DNA of 64,000 nucleotides from Halorientalis regularis (GTDB lineage Archaea; Halobacteriota; Halobacteria; Halobacteriales; Haloarculaceae), in NCBI RefSeq assembly GCF_023698535.1, contig NZ_JALJCL010000012.1, positions 62,001 to 126,000 on the forward strand, written 5' to 3'. The notes beneath the pieces were generated by a model. The model saw only the letters and a program-made list of their open reading frames with translations. It did not search any database and was not told the DNA's origin. The translations under genes and the position numbers were made by a program. This document shows, piece by piece, positions 36,174 through 43,776 of this stretch. The stretch's first letter is position 1. Each line of letters begins with the position of its first letter.

Positions 36174-36210
36174 TTTGTGTCCCCCTGGCGGGTGGGGGAA
36201 TCATCCCCCA
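36174..36210 (+). promoter_or_regulatory. Leader with two mutually exclusive hairpins
   Basis: CCCCC at 36181-36185 can pair with GGGGG at 36194-36198; the same G-run can instead pair downstream as TGGGGGA (36193-36199) with TCCCCCA (36204-36210) around an ATCA loop. The second stem ends 9 bases before the ATG at 36220. A similar TTTGTTTCCCC-AGG-TGGGG segment precedes the ArdC-like gene (38357-38375). Confidence 0.45.
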
Positions 36211-36219
36211 AGAGAGCAT

Positions 36220-36627
36220 ATGTCGAACGAGAATTCCGTCACTGACACCGACCGCGCAGTCGCACAACCGAGCCCAGATCCAGTGGACTGGGAAGCTCAG
36301 ATCGGCCAGTCGATCCGTGACACTGCCGAGCAGGACAGCCACGTCGAACGGGACGCCGTCACGTTCCATCCCTCGCAGTTGGCCAAGTGCAAGCGGCAGG
36401 CAACACTCGCCAAACTCGGCCTCAAGGACTTCGACACCCATACCCTCGGGACCTTCCGGGCGGGAACGCTCGTCCACGAGTGGGTTCAGTCGGAGCTGGC
36501 CGACCAGTTCCCCGACTGTGAGTTCGAACGCGAGATCGAAGAGGCCTACACTAACCCCGTCAACGGCGAGGAGATCCGTCTGACCGGCCACGCCGATCTG
36601 TGGGACCCCGAGCAGGAGATCGTGTAC
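36220..36627 (+). pseudogene. PD-(D/E)XK (Cas4/RecB-like) nuclease, 5' part, interrupted by a TnpB element
   Basis: From ATG 36220: FHPSQLAKCKRQATLAKLGLKDFDTHTLGTFRAGTLVHEWVQ, then EFEREIEEAYTNPVNGEEIRLTGHADLWDPEQEIVY. The first Cys, the LVHEW helix and GHADLW (family Asp) match the RecB/Cas4-like nuclease superfamily. At VY, where homologues continue with DFKS (catalytic core), the sequence changes into the left end of a TnpB element. The C-terminal part reappears at 38128. The catalytic K segment is missing, so the gene is dead. Confidence 0.7.
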
Positions 36628-36812
36628 AGGCGGAGCAGGCCGAGTGCCTCGGGGTCGTTCGGAAATCGAAGATTTCCGTGATGACGAGAGACTCCGTCTC
36701 TCGAACCACTTGACCCCGAGGGTGAAGGCCGTAAGCTCAGGTGAGTGTTCCACTTTCACTGTGGATGGCTGACATTCAAGATAATCGCACTACTACACTC
36801 GTACTGTAGCGA

Positions 36813-38090
36813 ATGATCGACGCACAGGCTCTCGTCAAGACGCTCGACTTCCAACTCGACATCCAGAGTGATAACGAGGGCCTGCTGTACGACGCCACAC
36901 GTGAAGCACGGTGGGCGTACAACGAAACCATCCGACTCGCCAAAGAAGGCGTGGACTGGGACGCCATTCCCGACAGGGTAGCCGACGACGCTGACCTCGT
37001 GAAGAACACTACTCAGCGTGTCGTTGCGAAGGCACTCGGTGCGATGGAGAACTACTACGAATACGACGACTTCGGCCAACCGAGCCACACCAAGGGCGGA
37101 ACGTACCCGCTTCGTGCGAACTACGAGGAGGGGTACAACCTGTCGCTCACCGACAACGGCGACGTTTCGTTCCGAATCAGCGCGAAGCCGTACAAGCACG
37201 TCAAGGGCGTTCTCGAAGGCGACAACGCCCACCTCGACGTTCTCAAAACCGCACTCGAAAGCGACGAGTGGAAGATTGGGACGGCGGAAGCCCTGTTCCA
37301 CAACGACAATCCCGAATTGCACGTCAATGTCACCAACACCAAGCAGACCGTTCGAGACAAGCAGGACTCACGAACGGTCGTCGGCGTGGACGTGAACGAA
37401 GACAACGTGGCTCTCACCGCTCTCTCCGAGGATGGCATTGAGGACTCGTTGGTTATCGACTTCCCCGAAATCAAGTTCGAGCGTCATCGCTACTTCACGA
37501 TGCGGAAGCGCGTGCAAAACGCAGGGAAGCAGAGTATGCACGACACGTTGGAAGGACGTGAGGAACGGTTCGTCCGCGACCGACTCCACAAAGTGTCACG
37601 ACACATTGTGGAGTGGAGCCGTCAGTTCAAGACGCCGTGCATCGTCTTTGAAGACCTCAAAGAGATGCGCGACAGTATCGACTACGGTACACGGATGAAC
37701 CGACGCTTGCACCACCTCCCGTTCCGCGCCCTTCAGTTCTATACGTCGTACAAGGCGTCGTTCAAGGGGATTCCGACTGGCTGGATTGACCCGTACAAGA
37801 CGAGTCAACGGTGTTCGCTGTGCGGGCACGCCGAGCGTGCGAATCGGAACAAGAAGCGGTTCAAGTGTCGGTCGTGCGGGCATCAAGACCACAGCGACCG
37901 TGGTGCAAGCGTCAATATTGCCGTGAAAGGCATCGAGAAGCATCAGGACTGGAATGTGCCTGCTCTCAACAGCCTTCCCCAAGTGCGGAAGGTGCGACGG
38001 CGGGCATCGGGGGCCGTGGACGCCCCGACCGTGACCCACGACGCCGTTCGAGGTTATCAGACCGATGGTATCGTGGGAGTGTCCGATTAA
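36813..38090 (+). CDS. tnpB: TnpB, RNA-guided endonuclease of an IS605-type element
   Basis: 425 residues, full length. The RuvC catalytic triad is intact: D193 (VGVDVNEDN), E280 (IVFEDLKEM) and D362 (HSDRGASVN). The zinc ribbon is intact: C334, C337 (CSLCG) and C352, C355 (CRSCG). TnpB proteins are nucleases guided by an RNA made from the 3' end of their own element; they help the element survive by cutting empty target sites. All visible features suggest an active protein. It lies inside a broken nuclease gene on the same strand. Confidence 0.93.
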   Translation: MIDAQALVKTLDFQLDIQSDNEGLLYDATREARWAYNETIRLAKEGVDWDAIPDRVADDADLVKNTTQRVVAKALGAMENYYEYDDFGQPSHTKGGTYPLRANYEEGYNLSLTDNGDVSFRISAKPYKHVKGVLEGDNAHLDVLKTALESDEWKIGTAEALFHNDNPELHVNVTNTKQTVRDKQDSRTVVGVDVNEDNVALTALSEDGIEDSLVIDFPEIKFERHRYFTMRKRVQNAGKQSMHDTLEGREERFVRDRLHKVSRHIVEWSRQFKTPCIVFEDLKEMRDSIDYGTRMNRRLHHLPFRALQFYTSYKASFKGIPTGWIDPYKTSQRCSLCGHAERANRNKKRFKCRSCGHQDHSDRGASVNIAVKGIEKHQDWNVPALNSLPQVRKVRRRASGAVDAPTVTHDAVRGYQTDGIVGVSD

Positions 38091-38127
38091 ACCACAGGAA
38101 GCCTCGGGGCTTGACCCCGAGGCGGTT
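37990..38127 (+). ncRNA. Predicted omega RNA (reRNA) of TnpB
   Basis: By family rule the guide RNA scaffold overlaps the tnpB 3' end and runs to the element's right end, here finishing with the CCTCGGGG-CTTGA-CCCCGAGG hairpin at 38102-38122. The guide would be the adjacent chromosomal bases from about 38128. The 5' end is not determinable by eye. Confidence 0.45.
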
Positions 38128-38322
38128 CACATCAACCGGAAGAATCTCGAAATCCGACCCTGGCCGGCAGATACGACGTATCCCTTCGATGTCGACCGGC
38201 GGGCGAAACTCCTGCAGAAGGCCCGCGCGATCCGCGATGGGATCCGTGAAGCAGGCGCGATCACCAGCAAGGCCGATGTTCCCTTCGAGGACTGTGGCTG
38301 CTGGCTCTGTGGACAAGAGTAA
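38128..38322 (+). pseudogene. PD-(D/E)XK (Cas4/RecB-like) nuclease, 3' part
   Basis: The frame reads VHINRKNLEIRPWPADTTYPFDVDRRAKLLQKARAIRDGI, then VPFEDCGCWLCGQE. This is the C-terminal end of the nuclease begun at 36220, including the terminal Cys cluster (CGCWLC) that with the N-terminal Cys binds an Fe-S cluster in Cas4-type proteins. Between both halves about 45 residues, including the catalytic segment, are missing, so simple removal of the IS would not restore the gene. Confidence 0.65.
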
Positions 38323-38414
38323 TCCAAATCCACCTCACAGCCTCTCCTCGGTGTGTTTGTTTCCCCAGGTGGGGTGAGGGAGCGTTCCATCGAGAGTGCT
38401 TCCGAACCAGACCA

Positions 38415-39377
38415 ATGTCGACGACACACTCCGAGCAGACCGACGAAACGAACCAGCAGGAACCGAACGTTGCGTTCGACGAATCCGATTCTCGCGCCGA
38501 CGATATGCGCGAGCGCCTGGATAGCTGGGTCGAGGACCTTGCCAACCTGACCGACGAAGCCCTCGCCAGCGAGCAGTTCCAGGAGTGGCTGGACGTCCAG
38601 AGCAAGTTCCACGACTACTCACACCGCAATACGCTCCTGATCAAGTTGCAGTGCCCCGAGGCAACGAAGGTTGCCGGCTACTGGACGTGGCAAAACGAGT
38701 TCGACCGTCACGTCACGGAAGGCGAGAGCGCGATCTGGATCTGGGCACCGATCATCACCAATCGGTGTCCCAAATGCGAGAATGCGCCGTCGTACCACGA
38801 CAACATCGACTGTGACTACGACGAGACGGACCCGGACAACTGGCCAGAGGGGCTGGTCGGATTCAAGCCCACCAGCGTCTTCGATGTGAGCCAGACCGAG
38901 GGCGAGCCACTCCCTGAACTCGATGCCGAGGCCCACGGTGACCCCGACGGCCTCGTCGAGGCGCTGATCGACGCCGGCGAGGAGCTTGGGTTCGAGGTGG
39001 ACATCGTCGCTCCCGACCAGTGGGAGCACGGGTCGAGTAAAGGCATCTGCAAGCGTCGCAGTCCCGTGACGATGCACCCGATCATCGAAGTTCGGGAACG
39101 GAACAACAGCGCCGACCTCGCACGGACGCTCATCCACGAGATCGCCCACGCGATCCTCCACTTCGAGCCCGACGAGGACGAGGAAGAAGCCAAGATCGAA
39201 GTCGAAGCCGAAGCCGTCGCCTACGTCGTCTGTCGGCACTTCGGCCTCGATGCAGCAAACTCCCGGTTCTACCTCGCCGCCTGGGATGGGGACGCACCAG
39301 AAACTGTCCACGACCGATTGAGTCGGATCTCGAACACCGCACAGGAAGTCATCGAGACAGTCGAACCAACTGATTAG
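38415..39377 (+). CDS. ArdC-like ssDNA-binding domain protein with zinc metallopeptidase motif
   Basis: 320 residues. N-terminal ArdC-like domain (about 35-160): FQEWLDVQSKFHDYSHRNTLLI and VAGYWTWQNEFDRHVTEGESAIWI. A zinc-finger insert CPKCENAPSYHDNIDC (118-133). C-terminal peptidase part with HEIAH at 241-245 and a downstream Glu-rich helix EVEAEAVAYVVCRHFGLD, the HExxH...E layout of ImmA/IrrE-type and ArdC metallopeptidases. ArdC-like proteins are typical of plasmids and conjugative elements and protect incoming DNA. Leader resembles that of the nuclease gene at 36220. Confidence 0.8.
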   Translation: MSTTHSEQTDETNQQEPNVAFDESDSRADDMRERLDSWVEDLANLTDEALASEQFQEWLDVQSKFHDYSHRNTLLIKLQCPEATKVAGYWTWQNEFDRHVTEGESAIWIWAPIITNRCPKCENAPSYHDNIDCDYDETDPDNWPEGLVGFKPTSVFDVSQTEGEPLPELDAEAHGDPDGLVEALIDAGEELGFEVDIVAPDQWEHGSSKGICKRRSPVTMHPIIEVRERNNSADLARTLIHEIAHAILHFEPDEDEEEAKIEVEAEAVAYVVCRHFGLDAANSRFYLAAWDGDAPETVHDRLSRISNTAQEVIETVEPTD

Positions 39378-39550
39378 CAACGGTCAACTAGTTCAGAAAC
39401 CCGTTCCCGAAGTTCGGGGTTCGTGTCGATTTTGTCAAGGGATATGTCCTTCACGACCCAACTGTGGCCACCGGGACAGCGATACAGGTCGCCGTTCGTC
39501 GCCGTTTCTCGATCTTCATGAGCGTGCTCGCACACCGGGCAAGTCGCCAT
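39374..39550 (-). CDS. Small zinc-ribbon-like protein, 58 residues
   Basis: From ATG 39550: MATCPVCEHAHEDRE at the start, then DLYRCPGGHSWVV, giving CxxC and CxxxH ligands as in a one-domain zinc ribbon, and a helical tail ending LVDRC. Its stop codon overlaps the stop of the ArdC-like gene on the other strand. Small zinc proteins of this kind are frequent near haloarchaeal mobile DNA genes. Function unknown. Confidence 0.6.
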   Translation of the reverse strand: MATCPVCEHAHEDRETATNGDLYRCPGGHSWVVKDISLDKIDTNPELRERVSELVDRC

Positions 39551-39609
39551 ATGGCTCGGTGGTCTCCCAATCGAATTTGAAGTTTATCCCTTCCCGGCTC
39601 GGTGAGGAA

Positions 39610-39966
39610 ATGCTGTCGTCAGCAGCTTCCATAGCGGCAGACCCACTAGAACAGCTGTACCAGACACTCGCCGACCTTCGCGAGCAGACCCACGGGCCGT
39701 ACTATCTCGACGACGTCGACGGAACGTTGGACTGGCCCGACCGCGGTGTGTATTTCTTTTTCTTGCCAAACAGCGAGCTCGGAAGGATGTCGCCCGCAGA
39801 CTGGCGACTGTCCCGGATCGGCAACGTCGGCGTCAGCGAAGGGTCAAGCAACACGCTTTGGAACCGCTTGCGACAAAACCGAGGCAACGTCTGAAGTAAG
39901 TACGCCGGTGGCGGCAACCATCGAGGCTCGATCTTTCGACTCCACGTCGGCCGTGCGCTAAACACC
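39610..39966 (+). pseudogene. GIY-YIG-like protein with in-frame stop
   Basis: From ATG 39610 the frame reads through PDRGVYFFFLPNSELG, RIGNVGVSEGSSNTLWNRLR and QNRGNV to TGA 39892-39894. The same frame then continues SKYAGGGNHRGSIFRLHVGR and AL, which is the normal continuation in this GIY-YIG-like halophile family (GVYFFF ... RLxxHRG ... GGGNHRGSxFRxHVG). Thus a nonsense change, and homology is lost soon after. Relation to GIY-YIG nucleases is by motif only. Confidence 0.6.
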
Positions 39967-40065
39967 GGTATGTTAACTGCAGAAACGGAAACGGCGAGGT
40001 CGAAACCTGGAACGGAGCCGGCCCGAATCGACCCCGTGCGTCAAACGGCCGTTATCGGGTCCCAT

Positions 40066-40077
40066 CTAGAGAACTAG
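40066..40077 (+). promoter_or_regulatory. CTAG-N4-CTAG element upstream of the beta-helix lipoprotein
   Basis: CTAGAGAACTAG, 39 bases before ATG 40117. Same pattern and nearly the same distance as at 42095 and 46653. Confidence 0.5.
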
Positions 40078-40116
40078 GTCGCCAATACAACCGCCACGGC
40101 TGTGAACGCGGTGGTG

Positions 40117-42018
40117 ATGACACGGGAGAACGGCGGCGACGGCGGGATGGGATCGACGGGCGGAACGCGACGGAAGTACCTCGCGATGGTCGGCGCGGGG
40201 ACCGCGAGCGTCTTCGCCGGCTGTGGCGGGGGCGACGGTACCACCACGGCTCCCGGCGGTACCGAAACGCCTGGCGGGTCGGCGCTGTCGGCGGTCCCGT
40301 CGGGTCCCTGCCAGCAGCCACCCACTGACAGCACCACCACGTACGAGGGACCGTCCCGGATCAGTCAGGACACGACGCTCGGGTCCGACGCCGACGTGGT
40401 CGAACTCGACTACGGTCTCAGCGTCGATCCTGACGCCACGCTCACCGTCGAGTCGGGGACCACGCTCTCGTTCGCCCAGGGAACGTCTGTGTCGGTGGCG
40501 GGGACGCTCACGGCCGCTGGCAGCTGTTCGGCGCCGATATTCTTCACCGGCCGGTCGGACACGAGAGGGATCTGGGGCGGCATCACGTTCACCGGCGAGG
40601 CCAGCGGGACCCTCGACCACGTCCTCGTCGAAAACGCCGGCTCGGAGGACGGCGCCGGCGTCGAGATACGGAGCACCGGCCCAGTCGCCGTCACCAACTC
40701 GGAGATCCGGGGAAGCCGGAACTTCGGGATCTCGGTCGACTCGGTCGCCCGCCTCGAGTCGTTCAGCGGCAACGGAATCACGGGCAACGCCGAGCCAGTC
40801 GAAGTCACGGCGAGCAACGTCGACGCCATCGCCGGCGACAACGCGCTGACCGGCAACGACACCGATCGACTGTTCGTGTGGGCCTCGATCGACTACGTGG
40901 TCCCGGAGGGGGAGCAACACACGTGGGCGAATCCGGGCGTCCCGCTGTACCTGAACCAGAACCGACTCACCTTCGAAGTCCGGGGCGACCTGACGCTCGA
41001 ACCGGGGATCGAACTGCGGGTGGCGGAGGGCAACGGCATCTTCGTCACCGGGTCGTTGAACGCGGCGATCCCCGGGGACGACCTCCCCGGAGAGGGAGCC
41101 GTCGAGAGCCCGCCCGAGAACGCCATCACGATCCGCGGCGCCCAGGCCACGCCCGGCTTCTGGGAGGGGCTGATGTACGCGGAGACGGCGGACGCGAACA
41201 ACGTCCTCCGAGGCGTCGTCGTGCGCCACGGCGGCGGCGAGCTCGGCGGTCGCGGCATCTACCAGGAGCCGGCGGGCGTGAGCGTGCTGACCGGCTCGCG
41301 CCTCACCCTCGACGGAGCGGTGATCGAGGACAACGACGGGTACGGGCTGTTCGTCAATAAGGAGAACGAACTCCAGACCGTCGACCGAACGCGCATCAGG
41401 AACAACGTCGAGCCGGCGATGCTGTACGTCACGACCGTTCCCGCGCTGGGGACGTCGACAGATTACTCCGGCAACGAGACGGACCGAATCGAGGTCGTCA
41501 ACCCGACGAACGCGATCGAGACCTCGATGACGGTGCCCGCCGTCGACGTCCCCTACCGGTTCTCGCTGAGCCAGGTGGGGACACTTGTTCGGATCGCAGC
41601 CGACGTCGTGATCGCCGACGGGACGGAGATCCAGTTCGGACAGGACGCCGGCATCGACGTGGATCACGGCGGTTCGCTGACGATCAAGGGCAGCGAGACC
41701 GACGACGGCGGCCGGTCGACGGTGCTACGTGGCGAGGAGGCGACCCCGGGCTTCTGGAAGGGGATTCGCTACTTCGACACCCGAAGCCAGGACAACGTCA
41801 TCGACGGCGCGGAGATCCGTCACACCGGATCGTCGAACTGGGCGAACATCGAGCCGCCGTCGAAGGCGGCCGTGGCGGCCGCGGTCGCGGCGGAGGCGAC
41901 GGTCCAGAACTGCCTGATCGCCGAGTTCGAGGGCGCCGCGTTCCAGGCCTCCGGTGATCGGGCGCCAGCGGGCGATCAGACCTCGACGATCACGACGTCG
42001 AACAACGTGGTCCGATGA
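40117..42018 (+). CDS. Tat lipoprotein with right-handed parallel beta-helix repeats
   Basis: 633 residues from ATG 40117; GTG 40102 would add five. Tat/lipobox signal TRRKYLAMVGAGTASVFAGC. A Thr/Gly/Pro linker follows, then repeated beta-helix rungs such as LTVESGTTLSFAQGTSVSVAG, LEPGIELRVAEGNGIFVTG and IADGTEIQFGQDAGIDVDHG, together with ATPGFWEGLMY and ATPGFWKGIRY. These give a surface-anchored, pectate-lyase-like fold; no catalytic residues identified. Its promoter carries the CTAG-N4-CTAG element, as do the other two lipoproteins near the Bat-like regulator. Confidence 0.75.
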   Translation: MTRENGGDGGMGSTGGTRRKYLAMVGAGTASVFAGCGGGDGTTTAPGGTETPGGSALSAVPSGPCQQPPTDSTTTYEGPSRISQDTTLGSDADVVELDYGLSVDPDATLTVESGTTLSFAQGTSVSVAGTLTAAGSCSAPIFFTGRSDTRGIWGGITFTGEASGTLDHVLVENAGSEDGAGVEIRSTGPVAVTNSEIRGSRNFGISVDSVARLESFSGNGITGNAEPVEVTASNVDAIAGDNALTGNDTDRLFVWASIDYVVPEGEQHTWANPGVPLYLNQNRLTFEVRGDLTLEPGIELRVAEGNGIFVTGSLNAAIPGDDLPGEGAVESPPENAITIRGAQATPGFWEGLMYAETADANNVLRGVVVRHGGGELGGRGIYQEPAGVSVLTGSRLTLDGAVIEDNDGYGLFVNKENELQTVDRTRIRNNVEPAMLYVTTVPALGTSTDYSGNETDRIEVVNPTNAIETSMTVPAVDVPYRFSLSQVGTLVRIAADVVIADGTEIQFGQDAGIDVDHGGSLTIKGSETDDGGRSTVLRGEEATPGFWKGIRYFDTRSQDNVIDGAEIRHTGSSNWANIEPPSKAAVAAAVAAEATVQNCLIAEFEGAAFQASGDRAPAGDQTSTITTSNNVVR

Positions 42019-42094
42019 CGGCCGTCGCGACGGAAGCCCAACGCCCCGCACGGGACCGCAGCGACTGCGCTCCCGGTCCCGTAACACCGGTATC

Positions 42095-42106
42095 CTAGCC
42101 AGCTAG
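42095..42106 (+). promoter_or_regulatory. CTAG-N4-CTAG element upstream of the lipoprotein at 42145
   Basis: CTAGCCAGCTAG, 38 bases before the ATG, within ACCGG...CCGGG flanks that are also present before the paralogous gene at 46614. Confidence 0.55.
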
Positions 42107-42144
42107 ATCCGGGATAGGAGTCCACGACGGCCGTTGCCCGACGT

Positions 42145-42831
42145 ATGTCCGACGACTCGGACGGACGGCAGGCATCACGAACGGAATCGTACCGGCGACG
42201 CGACGTCCTGGGTGCGCTGGGGGCTGCGGGTGCCCTCGCGCTCGCAGGATGCGCCTCCGATGGTGGCAGCGACGACGATGGCGACGGCGGCGGTGAGGAC
42301 CCAGACGACGGCGACGATGGCGGCGATCCCGACTCGACCGCGACGTCGGGTAACGCCGACGGCGGGCGATCCGGCGGCGACGGCGGACAGCGAGTGGCCT
42401 GTGGCTCGCCGTCGTTCGCGTACCGGACCGAGACCTTCCAGCCCTCGACCGGTGACGCGACGTTGCAGACGTCGGTTCCCGAACGTGCGTCGGTGCGGAA
42501 AACGACAGGCCTAACGGCACAGATCTACTACCAGAACTATCAGACCGACGCGCTCAGCCTGTACGCGACGTACATGCCGGCGGGCACCGCCGACGACGCC
42601 GCCGCTGGCATGGCTGGTGCGGAGGACGTCACCGACGAGTACGACCCCACGGTGGCGGGCACGCGGGTCGTGCGGACCGCCTCGGATGACGGTCGTCGCG
42701 TGCTCAGGGCGTTGCAACCGGCCGACGACGGCTACTTCGATGTTCGCGTGACGATCGGCGAGCGAGCGTGTCCGGAAGCGACCGCGGTCGCCGCCACCGA
42801 GATGATCGACACTCTCCGGCCGACCGGCTGA
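42145..42831 (+). CDS. Haloarchaeal lipoprotein, paralogue of the one at 46018
   Basis: 228 residues. Tat motif YRRRDVLGALG and lipobox LAGC near 36, followed by a long Asp/Gly linker (about 38-85), typical of halophile surface lipoproteins. The globular part begins CGSPSFAYRTETFQP and ends with CPEATAVAATEMIDTL; it keeps two Cys that could form a disulfide. The N-terminal 40 residues are nearly the same as in the lipoprotein at 46018-46614 and the globular parts share the C-x-S-P-x-F-x-Y start. No known function. Confidence 0.75.
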   Translation: MSDDSDGRQASRTESYRRRDVLGALGAAGALALAGCASDGGSDDDGDGGGEDPDDGDDGGDPDSTATSGNADGGRSGGDGGQRVACGSPSFAYRTETFQPSTGDATLQTSVPERASVRKTTGLTAQIYYQNYQTDALSLYATYMPAGTADDAAAGMAGAEDVTDEYDPTVAGTRVVRTASDDGRRVLRALQPADDGYFDVRVTIGERACPEATAVAATEMIDTLRPTG

Positions 42832-42972
42832 GTCGCCCTCCGAACGGGCTGGGTGCGTTCGTTCTCACGATATCTAGGACACCACCGTTCGGAGACGCTC
42901 TGAGAGAGATCGTTTTCTTTATCGACACTAACGCCCGCCCGCGTCCGTTCTCACAATCCCGCATCCGGGCAC

Positions 42973-43686
42973 TGCCAGGGGGCATTGTTCAGATTAGCTG
43001 GGTCCATGCGAACGCGAAGGTTTGCAGCCAATTTTCGGCCGACTCAGGAGTTGCGTTGCGGAAATGATTAGCAAACTGTTCGGTTCGTCGTTTTACCCCA
43101 TTGAAGACACGTTCGACGGCATTCCGATTTCCATGAGTGACGTGCTGAAATCGGAGGCTTTCTTCAAAGAGCGCGGCCTGTAACCATGGTGCGCCATCGA
43201 CGAGAAACACGGCGTCGGCCACGTCATGTTTCTCTTGGAGTTCCTGCAGGAACTGTTTTGTCAGGACGATGGTTCGCGTCGGAAACAGCCGCACATGGAG
43301 AAATTCGTTCGTGTCGGGATCGACCGCGGCGTACAGCCAAAATCGTTGATCGTTGAGTTGAATCACTGTCTCGTCGACCGCAACGTGATTCGGGCTCTTT
43401 CCGCCTTCGGGCTGTAGATCGGCTTTCTGCCCCCAGTTGTGGACGGTGGAACGAGCGCGTTGGACACCGAAGCTATCGAGAACACAAACAGTGTCTGAAA
43501 GCGATAGTTCAGCCGCGTGCAGGTGGATACTGAGCCGCATCAGCGGCTCCGGTGTCGCCTCGCGCTCCACAAAATCTAATTCGATGCAGTCGCTAGAACC
43601 GCCGAGGCGGTCGATTTCTGGCATAGGCACCACAAATTTCGACCGCCTCGTCCTTCAGACCTTATCTGAACAGTGCCCTGCCAGGG
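42973..43686. mobile_element. Complete IS6-family element with target duplication
   Basis: Inverted repeats GGGCATTGTTCAGATTA (42980-42996) and complement of GGGCACTGTTCAGATAA (43662-43678). Flanked by the direct repeat TGCCAGGG at 42973-42980 and 43679-43686, the 8-base target duplication of IS6. The copy is therefore recent and intact; it sits between the lipoprotein gene and the Bat-like gene. Confidence 0.85.
42989..43624 (-). CDS. IS6-family transposase, intact
   Basis: 211 residues from ATG 43624 (an earlier Met at 43633 is possible). DDE residues in HVAVDETVIQL (D), VFLVDGAPWLQ (D) and NAVERVFNGVKRRT (E). The N-terminus has the short helix-turn-helix REATPEPLMRLSIHLHAAELSLSDTV. It fills the element almost completely. 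The same subfamily occurs as two decayed copies at 62803-63761. Confidence 0.92.
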   Translation of the reverse strand: MPEIDRLGGSSDCIELDFVEREATPEPLMRLSIHLHAAELSLSDTVCVLDSFGVQRARSTVHNWGQKADLQPEGGKSPNHVAVDETVIQLNDQRFWLYAAVDPDTNEFLHVRLFPTRTIVLTKQFLQELQEKHDVADAVFLVDGAPWLQAALFEESLRFQHVTHGNRNAVERVFNGVKRRTEQFANHFRNATPESAENWLQTFAFAWTQLI

Positions 43687-43776
43687 AGCCGAATAGTTTT
43701 TCCGTCCGGACTGTTCACTGACCTGATATCGATCGGTCGGATCCGACGGGGGTCCGGCACGTCGTCTGTGTAACAC

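Larger units (their letters stand above)
36628..38127 (+). mobile_element. IS1341/IS605-type element carrying only tnpB
   Basis: Boundaries are estimated from where nuclease homology stops and resumes. The left end holds two hairpins: CGGAAATC-GAA-GATTTCCG (36660-36678) and CGAGAGAC-TCC-GTCTCTCG (36685-36703). The right end has CCTCGGGG-CTTGA-CCCCGAGG (38102-38122). No tnpA. The subterminal hairpins are what the IS200/IS605 group uses at its ends. Confidence 0.75.
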
